From DAOPYU01 sp942493245 (GTDB lineage Bacteria; Sumerlaeota; Sumerlaeia; UBA8349), in NCBI GenBank assembly GCA_942493245.1, contig OW818685.1:4836001-4900000 (forward strand): a stretch of DNA of 64,000 bases, written 5' to 3'. Below the pieces are notes generated by a model that made no database searches, had not been told where the DNA came from, and worked only from the letters and a program-made list of their open reading frames with translations. Below, one piece after another: positions 25,889 to 35,386 of this stretch (position 1 is the first letter of the stretch; every line of letters begins with the position of its first letter). The translations under genes and the position numbers were made by a program.

Positions 25889-26986
25889 ATGATGCAACAG
25901 ATTCCAGAACCCAAAGCCTTTATCCCGGCTATTCTGCCCTACCCGCCCGGAAAACCCATTGAGGATGTCCAGCGCGAGTACGGGCTGGACTCGGTCATCA
26001 AACTGGCCTCGAACGAAAACCCGCTGGGCCCCTCGCCCAAGGCCGTCAAGGCGATGGCCAAAGTGGCGGGCGAAATGCACCTGTACCCCGATGGCGCGGG
26101 TTTCTACCTGAAGCAGGCTCTGGCGAGCAAACATGGCGTGAAGCCCGAGCAGATCTGTCTGGCCAACGGGTCCGACGAAATCACCGATCTGATCGCGATG
26201 GCCTACATCGAGCCGTCGCACAACGTGGTCGTCTCGCAGTACGACTTCATCAGCTACCGTCTGGCAGCCATGATGGTGGGCGCCGAGGTGCGCGAGGCGC
26301 CCCTGCGCAGCGACTGGCGCGCCGACGTCAAGGCGTTGCTCGAAAAGGTGGACGCCAACACCCGCCTGGTCTGCATCGCCAACCCGAGCAACCCCATCGG
26401 CACGATGGTCAAACGCGCCGAACTCACCGAATTTCTGAACAAGGTGCCGCCGACCACGCTGGTGCTGATTGACGAAGCCTATGCCGAGTACGTCCAGGAC
26501 AAGACCTACCCGAACGGGATCAGTTACCTGAAGAAACACCCGAACCTGATCGTGACGCGCACGTTCTCAAAGGCCTACGGCCTGGCGGGGCTGCGCATCG
26601 GGGCCGGGTTCGCGCATCCGGAGATCGTGAAAAACTTCGACCGGGTCCGGGCGCCATTCAACACCAGCCGGATCGCCCAGGCCGCCGCGCTGGCCGCGCT
26701 CGACGACACGGCCCACCTCAAGCGCGCCGTCGAGACCAACGAGAAAGGGCGCGCGCTCCTCGAAACCGAGTTCAAGAAGATGGGCCTGGACTACGTGCCC
26801 AGCCAGACGAATTTCCTGTTGATCGAGGTGGGGTATGGGGCCGAAATCACTGAAGCGCTCATGCGCCTTGGCGTCATCGTGCGGCCGATGGGGGGGTACG
26901 GTCTGCCCAACCACATCCGCGTGACCATCGGCACCCCCGCCGAGAACCGCCGCTTCCTGGCCGCGCTCAAGTGCGTCATGGCCTGA
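25889..26986 (+). CDS. hisC: Histidinol-phosphate / aromatic aminotransferase (class I/II PLP)
   Basis: 365 residues, HisC-like throughout: PYPPGKPIEDVQREYGLDSVIKLASNENPLGPSP at the N-terminus, LANGSDEITDLIA, the PLP lysine K228 in TRTFSKAYGLAGLRIG and a C-terminal RPMGGYGLPNHIRVTIGT arginine motif. A strong GAGAAAGGATC precedes the ATG, 23 bp after pheA. HisC enzymes often also accept phenylpyruvate, 4-hydroxyphenylpyruvate or prephenate, and the position between pheA and tyrA suggests that this is its job here (inference). A PHP histidinol-phosphatase-like gene is 1.7 kb downstream, so a histidine role cannot be excluded. Confidence 0.9.
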   Translation: MMQQIPEPKAFIPAILPYPPGKPIEDVQREYGLDSVIKLASNENPLGPSPKAVKAMAKVAGEMHLYPDGAGFYLKQALASKHGVKPEQICLANGSDEITDLIAMAYIEPSHNVVVSQYDFISYRLAAMMVGAEVREAPLRSDWRADVKALLEKVDANTRLVCIANPSNPIGTMVKRAELTEFLNKVPPTTLVLIDEAYAEYVQDKTYPNGISYLKKHPNLIVTRTFSKAYGLAGLRIGAGFAHPEIVKNFDRVRAPFNTSRIAQAAALAALDDTAHLKRAVETNEKGRALLETEFKKMGLDYVPSQTNFLLIEVGYGAEITEALMRLGVIVRPMGGYGLPNHIRVTIGTPAENRRFLAALKCVMA

Positions 26987-27003
26987 GACCTCCCGCGCCC
27001 GGC

Positions 27004-27160
27004 GCGGGGGAATCTCATCACGAAGGCCCCGAAGGGGCCGCCCTATAGTTGCTTCGCAGGCTTATAAGCCAGCCGTGGGTGACCGCAGGGAACCCACGGA
27101 AAATGGTTTGGAGCGTTTGCACCCTGAAGGGGTGCCCCAATACAAAGAAAAGAAAACAGG
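27004..27160. repeat. Cluster of short palindromes between hisC and tyrA
   Basis: Three small hairpins: GAAGGCCCCGAAGGGGCC (about 27020-27037), CCGTGGGTGACC-type stem (about 27073-27100) and GCACCCTGAAGGGGTGC (about 27119-27135). They resemble REP debris and may act as an internal attenuating structure. Confidence 0.5.
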
Positions 27161-27196
27161 GGAAAACTTCCCCCTTTGACATGGAGAGACCCACCG

Positions 27197-28153
27197 GTGC
27201 TATTTGGACGCCGCAAAAAACAACCCATCGAAATCAACCCGGCCGAGGAGGCGCGCATGGTGCTCTCCAAGGTGCCCGACGACGATCCGCTGGCCAACCA
27301 CCGCTTCCATTGTGTGGCCATCAGCGGCGTGGGGTTGCTGGGCGGGTCGCTGGGACTGGCGTTGTGCCAGATGGACCTGGCCGATCAGGTGGTCGGCATC
27401 GGACGCAGCGCCGCGCGTCTTGAGAAAGCCGTCGAGGCGGGCGCTCTGGACAGTTGGTCGCTCGAACTCGAAGAAGTCTGCGCCGAGGCGGATCTGATTG
27501 TGCTGTGCGGTCCGGTCTCGGTGATTCTCGAACAGATCCCCAAAGCCATTGCCTGCGCCCCCCCGGGCGCCGTCATTACGGACATCGGCAGCACCAAACG
27601 CTCCATCGTCGAGCGCGCCAGCCGCTACGCGCGCGATGGCGTGCATTTTGTCGGGTCGCACCCGATGGCCGGTTCGGAGAAGAGCGGCGCGCAACACGCC
27701 CTGGCCGACCTCTACAAGGACGCCACCTGTATCGTCACCCCCTCGATCGCCACGGACGAGTCGGCCCTGAACCTGGTGCATTACCTCTGGCGTTCGGTGG
27801 GTATGGACGTGGTGGACATCCTGCCCAACCGCCACGACCGGCTCGTGGCGCTCATCAGCCACCTGCCCCACGTGGCCGCGTCGGTCGTCAGCAACCTCGT
27901 GCAGGAATCGGGCGCGAACCTCGATCAGCTGCGCCACATCGCCGCCAACGGTTTTCGCGACACCACGCGCGTCGCCATGGGAAGCGTCGAGATGTGGACC
28001 GACATCCTGACGGACAATTCCGAAGCGGTCATCGAAACCATTGACGGCGCGCTCAACCAGCTCTACCAGCTGCGGGGCGACCTGCTGAGCGGCAACACCG
28101 CCGGCGTCGCAGCCTTCCTCAAAAACGCCGCCGACCTGCGAAGGCAGTTTTGA
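27197..28153 (+). CDS. tyrA: Prephenate dehydrogenase
   Basis: 318 residues from a GTG at 27197, which has GGAGAG 8 bases upstream. A TTG at 27176 would add seven residues; that TTGACA is a poorer start. The Rossmann motif is ISGVGLLGGSLGLAL, followed by TDIGSTKRSIV and the catalytic-histidine block VGSHPMAGSEKSGAQHA. RHDRLVALISHLPHVAASV closes the dehydrogenase domain. It oxidises prephenate (or arogenate) with NAD(P) towards tyrosine. No ACT domain is attached. The spacing of about 210 bp from hisC contains palindromes, so cotranscription is likely but not certain. Confidence 0.93.
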   Translation: MLFGRRKKQPIEINPAEEARMVLSKVPDDDPLANHRFHCVAISGVGLLGGSLGLALCQMDLADQVVGIGRSAARLEKAVEAGALDSWSLELEEVCAEADLIVLCGPVSVILEQIPKAIACAPPGAVITDIGSTKRSIVERASRYARDGVHFVGSHPMAGSEKSGAQHALADLYKDATCIVTPSIATDESALNLVHYLWRSVGMDVVDILPNRHDRLVALISHLPHVAASVVSNLVQESGANLDQLRHIAANGFRDTTRVAMGSVEMWTDILTDNSEAVIETIDGALNQLYQLRGDLLSGNTAGVAAFLKNAADLRRQF

Positions 28154-28291
28154 AAAACGGAGAGTGATCAAAAGACAAACGATCCCGCGATGCCCAGATG
28201 GGATTCGCTGGCAATGTTTTTCAATCTCTTGTCCGTCTTTGCTTTTCCCACGGAAACATCCGAAACAGCGATAGCCGTCTGTTGCACCTTG

Positions 28292-28481
28292 AAACCGCAG
28301 TTGAACGTCTCCGGCCCTGTTTTTCTTTCTGGCGGGCGGACGCCCTCCCTCCCAGAAAGGCCATTTTCAAGGAAGAATGGGTTCCCCGGAAACGCCTCAC
28401 CCAAAGAGTGAACGTATTGCGCCTGTTTTCTCCCCGTCTTGCAAGGAGCCAAGACCTGTTTCCTCGTTTCAACTGCGGTTT
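28292..28481. repeat. MITE-like element, family R2, copy 2
   Basis: 190 bp with 14-bp perfect inverted ends (AAACCGCAGTTGAA at 28292-28305; complement at 28468-28481), carrying the TTTTTCTTTCTGGCGGGCGG core. It accounts for most of the gene-free stretch 28154-28701, in which I see nothing else. Confidence 0.75.
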
Positions 28482-28701
28482 TCTGGTTGAACCTTGTATC
28501 CAGAAACGTCCGGGACTCGATCTGCGAAATTCTGAAGGGCAAAGAGTAAACAGACCCGCATTTGAAGTTCCCCGCCCACTTTGCCGTGGACAACCGCTCC
28601 ACGGTCCGGCAAGATGGCGGACGCGTTGGGGAATGGGGACTGTCGGCACGGGTGGTTTGTGGTCATCCTCCCATCCCCGAATCTGGATGAGGGTTCTGAA
28701 C

Positions 28702-29562
28702 GTGACGAATCGGATGGTTTGGACGAACTACCACACGCATTGCGCTTTTTGCGACGGGCAGGGGGAACCGCGTGAGTACGCCGAGGCGGCCCTTCGGCAG
28801 GGATTGATCGCGCTGGGCTTCTCGTCCCACGCGGCGTTGCCGTTCCCGAACATCTGGAGTCTGCGGCCGGAGAAGGTGGCAGAGTACTGCCAGACGGTTC
28901 GGCAACTGGTTCCCGAGTACGCCGGGCGGCTGGAAATCTACCTGGGCCTTGAGGTGGACTACATCCCCGGGGTAATGGCGCCTACCGACTCCTGTTACCA
29001 AGAACTGGGACTCGACTACGTCATCGGCTCGGTGCATTTCGTCGAGCAGTTGCCGGGCGGGGAGCAGTGGGGCATCGACTCGAGCGTGGAACTGTTCGAG
29101 AAAGGGCTGAACGAGGCGTTCGGCGGGGACATCCGGCGGGTGGTCGAGCGGTACTACGACCTGATGCGCCACGTGGCGCTCGATTGCCGCCCCGATATCC
29201 TCGGGCATCTGGATGTGGTCAAGAAGTTCAACCACGGCGAGCGTTTCTTTCAGGAAAGCGCGCCCTGGTACCGCGCGCAGGTGTTCGACACGCTCGATGC
29301 GGTGCGCCGGTCGGGCGTGATCCTCGAAGTGAACACGGGCCATCTGGCGCGGGGGCGCTTCCCGGAGGCGTATCCAAGCCGCTGGATTCTGGAGCGGGTC
29401 TTGGAATTGGGGATTCCCATCACCTTGAACGCCGACGCGCACAGCCCGGAACTGGTGGCGGGGGAGTTTGCCAATACGACGCGGATGCTGCTCGACGTGG
29501 GCTTTCGCGAGTGGATGGCGTTGGGCGCCAGAGGGTGGGAGGCGCGACCGATCGGGTCGTAG
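28702..29562 (+). CDS. PHP-domain phosphatase (histidinol-phosphatase HisK-like)
   Basis: 286 residues. A GTG at 28702 is preferred because GAGGG is 8 bases upstream; ATGs at 28687 and 28714 lack a good site. The PHP metal motifs are NYHTHCAFCDG, FSSHAALP, GLEVDYIPG, GSVHF, GHLDVVKKF and a final NADAHSPE. This matches the HisK/HisJ family, which removes phosphate from histidinol-phosphate, although related PHP proteins hydrolyse other phosphates. It is a separate unit between an R2 element and tyrS. Confidence 0.82.
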   Translation: MTNRMVWTNYHTHCAFCDGQGEPREYAEAALRQGLIALGFSSHAALPFPNIWSLRPEKVAEYCQTVRQLVPEYAGRLEIYLGLEVDYIPGVMAPTDSCYQELGLDYVIGSVHFVEQLPGGEQWGIDSSVELFEKGLNEAFGGDIRRVVERYYDLMRHVALDCRPDILGHLDVVKKFNHGERFFQESAPWYRAQVFDTLDAVRRSGVILEVNTGHLARGRFPEAYPSRWILERVLELGIPITLNADAHSPELVAGEFANTTRMLLDVGFREWMALGARGWEARPIGS

Positions 29563-29800
29563 AGCCGGGGAGGGGAAGATCGCCGGGGGTGGCGGTCCCA
29601 CACCGCAGAAAGTCTTTTCCCCCTGTTCTCACGAGCCATTTTCACCTTTTTGTCCAATGACCGGAGTTTTTTTCAGATTTTTCTGGCAATTCCTCTTCCG
29701 GATAGGCTATTTTTCCTGATTCTGGGTTCAGGAGCTGGCCGAGAGGGGTTTTGCTCTGTGTCTGGAGTTGGATTGTCCACCCGTTTGGGATTGTGAAGAA

Positions 29801-31096
29801 ATGATTGAAGACACTGTAGAAAACAAAACGACACAAATTGAGTGTGGTGGGTTGGCGTTGCCCACGCCGGGCCCAGAAGCTTTGCGCCAGATGGAAATCA
29901 TCTGTTCCGGCGCGGTGGATGTGTTGCCGAAGGACGAACTGGCGGGGCGCATTCAGCGTTCGCTCGACACGGGGGTGCCCCTGCGTATCAAGTACGGAGC
30001 CGATCCCTCGGCGCCCGACCTGCATGTCGGCCACGCGGTGCCCATCCGCAAGTTGCAGCAGTTTCAGCAGTTGGGCCACCAGATCGTGTTTATCATTGGC
30101 GACTTTACGGCCATGATCGGCGACCCGACGGGGAAAAGCGAAACCCGCCCCCGGCTCACGGCCGAACAGGTGCAGAACAACGCCCGGACCTATTTCAACC
30201 AGGTTTTTACGCTGCTCGATCCGGACAAGACCGAGGTGGTCTATAACTCGAAGTGGCTCAACCCGCTCAATCTGGTGGACATCATCGCTCTGGCGGCCAA
30301 ATACACTGTGGCGCGGATGCTTGAACGCGACGATTTCTCGAAACGCTACAAATCGGGCCGCGCGATCCATGTGCATGAATTTCTCTACCCCCTCATCGTG
30401 GCCTACGATTCGGTGGCCGTGCGTTCGGATGTGGAAATGGGCGGAACGGACCAGAAGTTCAACTTCCTGGTCGGGCGCGAGATCCAGCGCGAGATGGGGC
30501 AAACGCCTCAGGCGATTCTGACCATGCCGCTGCTGGTGGGCACCGACGGCGTTGAGAAGATGAGCAAGAGTCTGGGCAACTATATCGGCATCAGCGAAGC
30601 GCCCGAAGAGATTTTTGGCAAGATGATGAGCCTGGGCGACGAACGGATGGCCGATTATATCCGCCTGGTACTCCTCTACGTCGAGAAAGAAGCGCTGCTT
30701 CTGGAAGAGCAGGTGCGCAGCGGCGCTGTGCATCCTCGCGATTTCAAAGCGCGGGTGGCCCGCGAACTCGTGACGCTGTTCCACGGGGCGGAAGCCGCCG
30801 AGCGCGCCGAAAACCATTTCAACCGCCTGTTCCGCGAGCACAAGGCGCCGGAAGAGATGCCGGAGGTGGCGATCGCGATTCCGGCGGGTGAGGAAACCCT
30901 CTGGATCGCGCCGGCTCTGGTGCAGGCGGGGCTGACCGACTCGAACCGCAAGGCCCGCAAGGCCATTCAGGAAGGCGCGGTGCGGGTGGATGGTGAGAAG
31001 ATCGGCGATGAGAATACCCAGTTGCAGCCGGGCGAGTATGTGCTGCAAGTCGGAAAGCGCCAGTTTTGCCGGGCGCGCGTGGAGCGCGCCGGTTGA
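29801..31096 (+). CDS. tyrS: Tyrosyl-tRNA synthetase
   Basis: 431 residues from the ATG at 29801; an in-frame start at 29768 would add 11 residues, and neither has a strong ribosome site. It is the TyrRS subtype with KYGADPSAPDLHVGHAVPIRKLQ (HIGH-like HVGH), FIIGDFTAMIGDPTGKS and the KMSKS loop in VEKMSKSLGNYIGI. A C-terminal S4 RNA-binding domain (IQEGAVRVDGEKIGD) binds the tRNA. The N-terminus is about 30 residues longer than usual before the conserved EII-SG helix. No T-box leader is evident upstream. Confidence 0.95.
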   Translation: MIEDTVENKTTQIECGGLALPTPGPEALRQMEIICSGAVDVLPKDELAGRIQRSLDTGVPLRIKYGADPSAPDLHVGHAVPIRKLQQFQQLGHQIVFIIGDFTAMIGDPTGKSETRPRLTAEQVQNNARTYFNQVFTLLDPDKTEVVYNSKWLNPLNLVDIIALAAKYTVARMLERDDFSKRYKSGRAIHVHEFLYPLIVAYDSVAVRSDVEMGGTDQKFNFLVGREIQREMGQTPQAILTMPLLVGTDGVEKMSKSLGNYIGISEAPEEIFGKMMSLGDERMADYIRLVLLYVEKEALLLEEQVRSGAVHPRDFKARVARELVTLFHGAEAAERAENHFNRLFREHKAPEEMPEVAIAIPAGEETLWIAPALVQAGLTDSNRKARKAIQEGAVRVDGEKIGDENTQLQPGEYVLQVGKRQFCRARVERAG

Positions 31097-31198
31097 GACG
31101 AGCCGAGACGCTCGGACTCGAAGGTTAACAAAAGCGGATGGGGCCTTTCAGGAGAACCCGCCGCGTTCGCACAATCAGGGAAGAGGGAACTGTCAGAC

Positions 31199-33346
31199 AT
31201 GCTGAAAACGCTTCGTACCAAGACCCGCAAGATCATGCTGGCCACGCTGATTCTGGTCATTCCATCCTTTATCTTCTTCTACGGCTGGGGCTCCATCCAG
31301 GGCAAGAAGCAAGAAAACCAGGCAAACGAAGCCGCTTACGGCACGTTCAAAACGCCGGAAGACAAGGACTGGGTCGTGCTCACGCGCGACGACATTCTCT
31401 ACGCCCGTTATGAAATGTTGCCAAAGATGGAAAACTATGTGGCGCAGATCGTGATGAACCGCTTTCAGCAGTTCATGCCCGACAAATCGCCCTCCTACCA
31501 GGACGTGCAGGCCGAAATCAGCCGCCTGGGTGGGCTGGACGCCCTGATGCCGCCCGAAGACCTCAAATACGAGAGTATCAACGAGTACCTCCTGACGCGT
31601 TACGCCGAAGGGTTGGGGGTCAAGATCGACAAGGCCGATCTGAAGGAAGTCCTGACCGAGATGGTGGGGCAGTATCCCCGCGAGTACATGGAGCGCATCC
31701 TGGAATCCCGGGGATTGCCGATCAAGGGCTACGAGTCCTACCTGAGCCGGGGTGAGACGCTGATGCGCGCCAAACTGATGCTGTCGAGCCAGGGCCAGAT
31801 GTCGAAGTTTGAACTGTGGGAACTCTTCCGCGCCACGAACGAAAAGATCGCGCTGGACTTTGTGGACTTCCCCCTGACGACCTACACGGATCAGGTTATG
31901 GTGACCGACAAGGATCTCGAGGTCTATTACAACGAACACAAAGAGGATTTCCGGGTGGGCGCCAAACGGCGCTACGCCTATGCGATTCTGAACCGCAAGG
32001 CGATTGACCAGAACGTCGGACCGTTCGCGGAAGCCGAGATTCAGGCCTACTACGACACGCACAAGGACACCTATGAGGAGCCCAAAGGCGCGCACCTGCG
32101 CCAGATTGTGGCCAAGTTTGAGGACAAGCCCAACATGACCGATCAGGAGCGCGAGGCGATGACCTCGGCCACGCTTCAGAAGGTCGAAGGGTTCAAGGCG
32201 CAGCTCAAGCCGGACAACTCGAACTTCGGCGACCTGGCCAACTCGCTCTCCGAAGATCCCGACAATGCCCCCACCGGAAGCGCAAAACGCGATGGGCGCA
32301 TGACCGTGGGCTGGATCACGGAAAAAGACGCCATGCGCTACGGCGCCGAGTTCATCACCGCCGCCATGGCGTTGCAGAAAGGCGAACTCAGCAAGCCGGT
32401 CGTGCTGATGAAAAACGGCCAGCCGTTCGGTTACTCGGTCATCCTGTGCGACGACGTTCGCGAAAAGGGCACGCCGGCCCTCGAGACCATCCGCGACCGC
32501 ATGATCGCGGATATGCGCAAACAGTACTATGCGGAATCCATCGCCAACTGGAGCGAGTTCCTGACCGAGAGCGGCGCCCTGAAGAGTTACACCTCAATAC
32601 CGGTGCTGGCCAAAGATCTCGGGATGGAGTGCGGCGAGACCACGTGGGTGTTGACCACCGCGATGGCCCTGCCGACCGAAAAGAAGGGCGTGATGATTCG
32701 CCTGGGTCAGGAAGACCTCGCCTACGTGAACGACAGTCTGGCGATTTCGAAGACCGATCCGGCGGCGGCGCGCTCGGAACTGATCGTGTCGAGTTCCGCC
32801 ACCTCGCCCAACGATGTGGCCATCACCGTGCTGCAACTGATCGAAGAGAAAGATTCCGAAATTCCGACGCTGGCGGACGCCAAGGCTCAGGTCACCGATG
32901 CCTACAAGACGGTCAAGGGGCGCGAGTTGATGAAAAAAGCCGCCGAAGACTTCGTCGCGCAGAGCAAAGACGCCGAGACGATGAAGAAAATGGCGACCGA
33001 GCAGAAACTTGAACTCAGCACCACAACGCTTTTCACCCGCAACGATCCGGCGCCCGAACTGCCGGGCGATCTGGTGGATTTCGTCAGCGATTCGCTGGTG
33101 GCGAAGAAGGGCGACATTCGCTCGAGCGCGGTGCAGGGGTTTGGGTCGGAAGAAGCGGATCATTATGTGGTTTGGCACCTGCGCGAGGTGGAAGAGGCCG
33201 ACCGCAAGAAATTCGACGAGGAACTGCCCGATCTGCTGTCGCGCACCATGACCAGCAAGCAGTACAGTTTCCTGGAAGAGTGGCTCCTGGACCATCGCAA
33301 CCGCCTGGCCGTGAAGGAAGATGCGGCGGCGAAGGGAAAGAAATAG
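31199..33346 (+). CDS. Membrane-anchored peptidyl-prolyl isomerase (PpiD/SurA-like)
   Basis: 715 residues. One N-terminal transmembrane anchor (residues 13-33, MLATLILVIPSFIFFYGWG) with a basic MLKTLRTKTRK start, exactly as in PpiD. A large helical SurA-N-like chaperone region follows (about 45-290), then a parvulin-type domain (about 297-425: GAHLRQIVAKF, then GDLANSLSEDPDNA and MTVGWITEKDAM), and a long C-terminal helical part with many Lys and Glu. It would assist folding of exported proteins at the outer face of the inner membrane. AAGAGGGAAC precedes the ATG. Stop is followed by a terminator. Confidence 0.85.
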   Translation: MLKTLRTKTRKIMLATLILVIPSFIFFYGWGSIQGKKQENQANEAAYGTFKTPEDKDWVVLTRDDILYARYEMLPKMENYVAQIVMNRFQQFMPDKSPSYQDVQAEISRLGGLDALMPPEDLKYESINEYLLTRYAEGLGVKIDKADLKEVLTEMVGQYPREYMERILESRGLPIKGYESYLSRGETLMRAKLMLSSQGQMSKFELWELFRATNEKIALDFVDFPLTTYTDQVMVTDKDLEVYYNEHKEDFRVGAKRRYAYAILNRKAIDQNVGPFAEAEIQAYYDTHKDTYEEPKGAHLRQIVAKFEDKPNMTDQEREAMTSATLQKVEGFKAQLKPDNSNFGDLANSLSEDPDNAPTGSAKRDGRMTVGWITEKDAMRYGAEFITAAMALQKGELSKPVVLMKNGQPFGYSVILCDDVREKGTPALETIRDRMIADMRKQYYAESIANWSEFLTESGALKSYTSIPVLAKDLGMECGETTWVLTTAMALPTEKKGVMIRLGQEDLAYVNDSLAISKTDPAAARSELIVSSSATSPNDVAITVLQLIEEKDSEIPTLADAKAQVTDAYKTVKGRELMKKAAEDFVAQSKDAETMKKMATEQKLELSTTTLFTRNDPAPELPGDLVDFVSDSLVAKKGDIRSSAVQGFGSEEADHYVVWHLREVEEADRKKFDEELPDLLSRTMTSKQYSFLEEWLLDHRNRLAVKEDAAAKGKK

Positions 33347-33406
33347 GGCCGCGTCGAGCGGGACGGAAATGACCGGACCCGGCAGGGTTTGGGATGAACA
33401 CATAAG

Positions 33407-33450
33407 CGCGCAGAGCCAGACGGGGCGAAATCCCGAGGCTCTGCGCGTTT
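33407..33450 (+). terminator. Terminator after the PpiD-like gene
   Basis: An 11-bp perfect stem (CGCGCAGAGCC 33407-33417 with 33437-33447) followed by TTTGT. Confidence 0.7.
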
Positions 33451-33526
33451 GTATAAAACCGGGAAAAAATGGCATTTCCCAGATCAAATCATTGCCATAA
33501 TTTTTCCAGAAAGAGGAGAAACCCCC

Positions 33527-34717
33527 ATGTTGGAACATTTGGAAATGGCCCCACCCGACCCCATTCTTGGCCTGACCGTGGCATTCAAGGAGGACCCCCG
33601 GTCCGACAAAATCAATCTGGGCGTGGGCGTTTTCAAGGACGCTCAAGGCCAGACGCCCATCCCGGCCTGCGTCAAGAAGGCCGAAGAACGGTTGCTGCAA
33701 CAGGAATCCACCAAGTCCTACCTCCCAATTGACGGCTCGCCCGAGTACGCCGCCGCCGTCCAGGAACTGCTCCTGGGCGCCGCTCACCCGGCCCTCGCCG
33801 CCAAACGGGTCGTAACCGTTCAGACTCCCGGAGGTACCGGTGGCCTGCGGGTGGCAGGCGACTTCCTGCGCCGCGCGTTCCCCTCGGCCACCCTGTGGGT
33901 GAGCGACCCGACCTGGGCCAACCACTTCCAGATCTTCAATGCGGCGGGTTTCGAGGTGAAAACCTACCCCTACTATGACGCCGCCACGAAGGGGTTGAAC
34001 TTTGCCGGAATGCTCGAAGCCCTCCAGGCCATTCCCTCGGGCGATGTGATCCTGCTCCACGGCTGCTGTCACAACCCCACGGGCATTGACCCCACCCCGG
34101 ATCAATGGCGTACGATCGCGCAGACGCTGGTTGCGCGCGGCCTCTTTCCGCTGGTGGACTTTGCCTACCAGGGCTTGGGTCAGGGGATCGAAGAGGACGG
34201 CGAAGGCTTCCGCATTCTGTGCGAAAGCTGTCCGGACCTCCTGGTTGTCTCCTCGTTCTCGAAGAACTTCGGTCTGTACAACGAGCGGGTGGGCGCTCTG
34301 ACCGCGCTGGCCTCGACCGCAGACTCGGCCAAACGGGTTCTGAGCCACCTGAAGGTGATGGCGCGGGTCAACTACTCCAACCCGCCCTCGCACGGCGCGG
34401 CGATCGTGGCTACCGTGCTGGGCGATCCGGCGCTGCGCGCCGAGTGGGTGGACGAAGTGGCGGCGATTCGCGACCGCATCCACGAGATGCGCCGCCTGTT
34501 CGTCGAGACGCTGCGCGCCAAGGGTGTCCAGCGGGACTTCTCGTTCATCTCCACCCAGAACGGCATGTTTTCCTTCTCCGGTCTGGACAAGGCCCAGGTC
34601 GAGCGGCTGCGCCAGGAGTTTGCCATCTACATCGTCGGCTCGGGCCGCATCAACGTGGCCGGCATGACGCCGGGCAACATGGACCGCCTCTGCAACGCCA
34701 TCGCGGCGGTGCTGTAA
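33527..34717 (+). CDS. Aromatic-amino-acid / aspartate aminotransferase (class I PLP)
   Basis: 396 residues. AGAGGAGAAACCCCC places the start at 33527. The AspC/TyrB family pattern is clear: INLGVGVFKDAQGQTPIP, YLPIDGSPEYAAAV, GGTGGLRVAGDFLRR, LHGCCHNPTGIDPT, VDFAYQGLGQG and the PLP lysine K246 in SFSKNFGLYNERVG. It transfers amino groups between glutamate and aspartate or aromatic keto acids. With pheA, hisC and tyrA nearby it could complete phenylalanine and tyrosine synthesis (inference). AspC and TyrB cannot be separated by eye. Confidence 0.92.
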   Translation: MLEHLEMAPPDPILGLTVAFKEDPRSDKINLGVGVFKDAQGQTPIPACVKKAEERLLQQESTKSYLPIDGSPEYAAAVQELLLGAAHPALAAKRVVTVQTPGGTGGLRVAGDFLRRAFPSATLWVSDPTWANHFQIFNAAGFEVKTYPYYDAATKGLNFAGMLEALQAIPSGDVILLHGCCHNPTGIDPTPDQWRTIAQTLVARGLFPLVDFAYQGLGQGIEEDGEGFRILCESCPDLLVVSSFSKNFGLYNERVGALTALASTADSAKRVLSHLKVMARVNYSNPPSHGAAIVATVLGDPALRAEWVDEVAAIRDRIHEMRRLFVETLRAKGVQRDFSFISTQNGMFSFSGLDKAQVERLRQEFAIYIVGSGRINVAGMTPGNMDRLCNAIAAVL

Positions 34718-34763
34718 ATTTCTCCAGGGGCGCGCTCCTGCGCTCCTGCGGCATAACCCCTCG

Positions 34764-34812
34764 GCCCGCCCGGAACGGCCCACAATCCGTCGTTCCGGGC
34801 GGGCTTTTGTTT
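34764..34812 (+). terminator. Strong intrinsic terminator after the aminotransferase gene
   Basis: A 14-bp perfect stem (GCCCGCCCGGAACG 34764-34777 with 34791-34804), 13-base loop, then TTTTGTTT. Confidence 0.85.
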
Positions 34813-34827
34813 ATTCGGTTCTTTGAA

Positions 34828-35160
34828 CCTAAAAACCGCAGTTGAGCGCCAACGGCGCGGATTGATTGTAGCCTGGGGCAAGCGAAGCGTCGCCCCAGGG
34901 AGGATGTCCCCATTTTCAGAAGGGCTGAAGGCCCGCCCGATTGGGATGGGGAGAAGCGCTTGGATAAAACGGGCTTTCAGCCCTCATGAAAACGACCCGG
35001 TTTGTTCCTGGGGCGATGCCCCAGGCTACAATAGACCGCGCCGTTGGCGCTTGACCGGCCCCTTGTCGATCTCCGGTTTCTTTTCCCTGCGAATCACCCT
35101 TTGGGTACACCCAATCCGGTTGAGTACAATGAACTTGGGTCCTTAACAGCGGTTTTTAGG
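34828..35160. mobile_element. MITE-like element, family R2, copy 3, carrying an inverted REP pair
   Basis: 333 bp with 12-bp perfect inverted ends (CCTAAAAACCGC at 34828-34839; complement at 35149-35160). Inside, a REP at 34868-34899 (GTAGCCTGGGGCAAGCGAAG and the rest) is mirrored by a shorter one at 35007-35029, and both are bordered by the same GCGCCAACGGCGCGG sequence. Between them lies a further inverted pair (AGGGCTGAAGGCCCG and CGGGCTTTCAGCCCT). Confidence 0.7.
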
Positions 35161-35163
35161 TTG

Positions 35164-35318
35164 AAAGAATTTGTGGGTAGATTTTGATGAGTTTTCGCAT
35201 GGGGGCCCAAACACCATCCCGCTTTCGTCATTCCCGCGAAAGCGGGAACCCAGATCCGGGACGTTCTGGTTGATCGCGTTTCCCTTGGGTTTCCCCCCTG
35301 TTTACCCACAAATTCTTT
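35164..35318. mobile_element. MITE family R1, copy 2
   Basis: 155 bp, same orientation as 16043-16200, with the identical 16-bp terminal inverted repeats (35164-35179 and 35303-35318) and the TTCCCGC-GAAA-GCGGGAA core at 35231-35248. It abuts the preceding R2 element. Confidence 0.8.
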
Positions 35319-35386
35319 TGAAGAGGCGTTTATTCGGGGGATATTTTGGGGAACGCTTCGATATCAGGTTGCCTTCAACCAGGAAA

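Noticed and set aside
27176..27204. TTGACA, 17 bases, TGCTAT as a promoter inside the start of tyrA
   Set aside because: Transcription would begin inside the gene; TTGACA more likely reflects chance, and the GTG at 27197 has a proper ribosome site.
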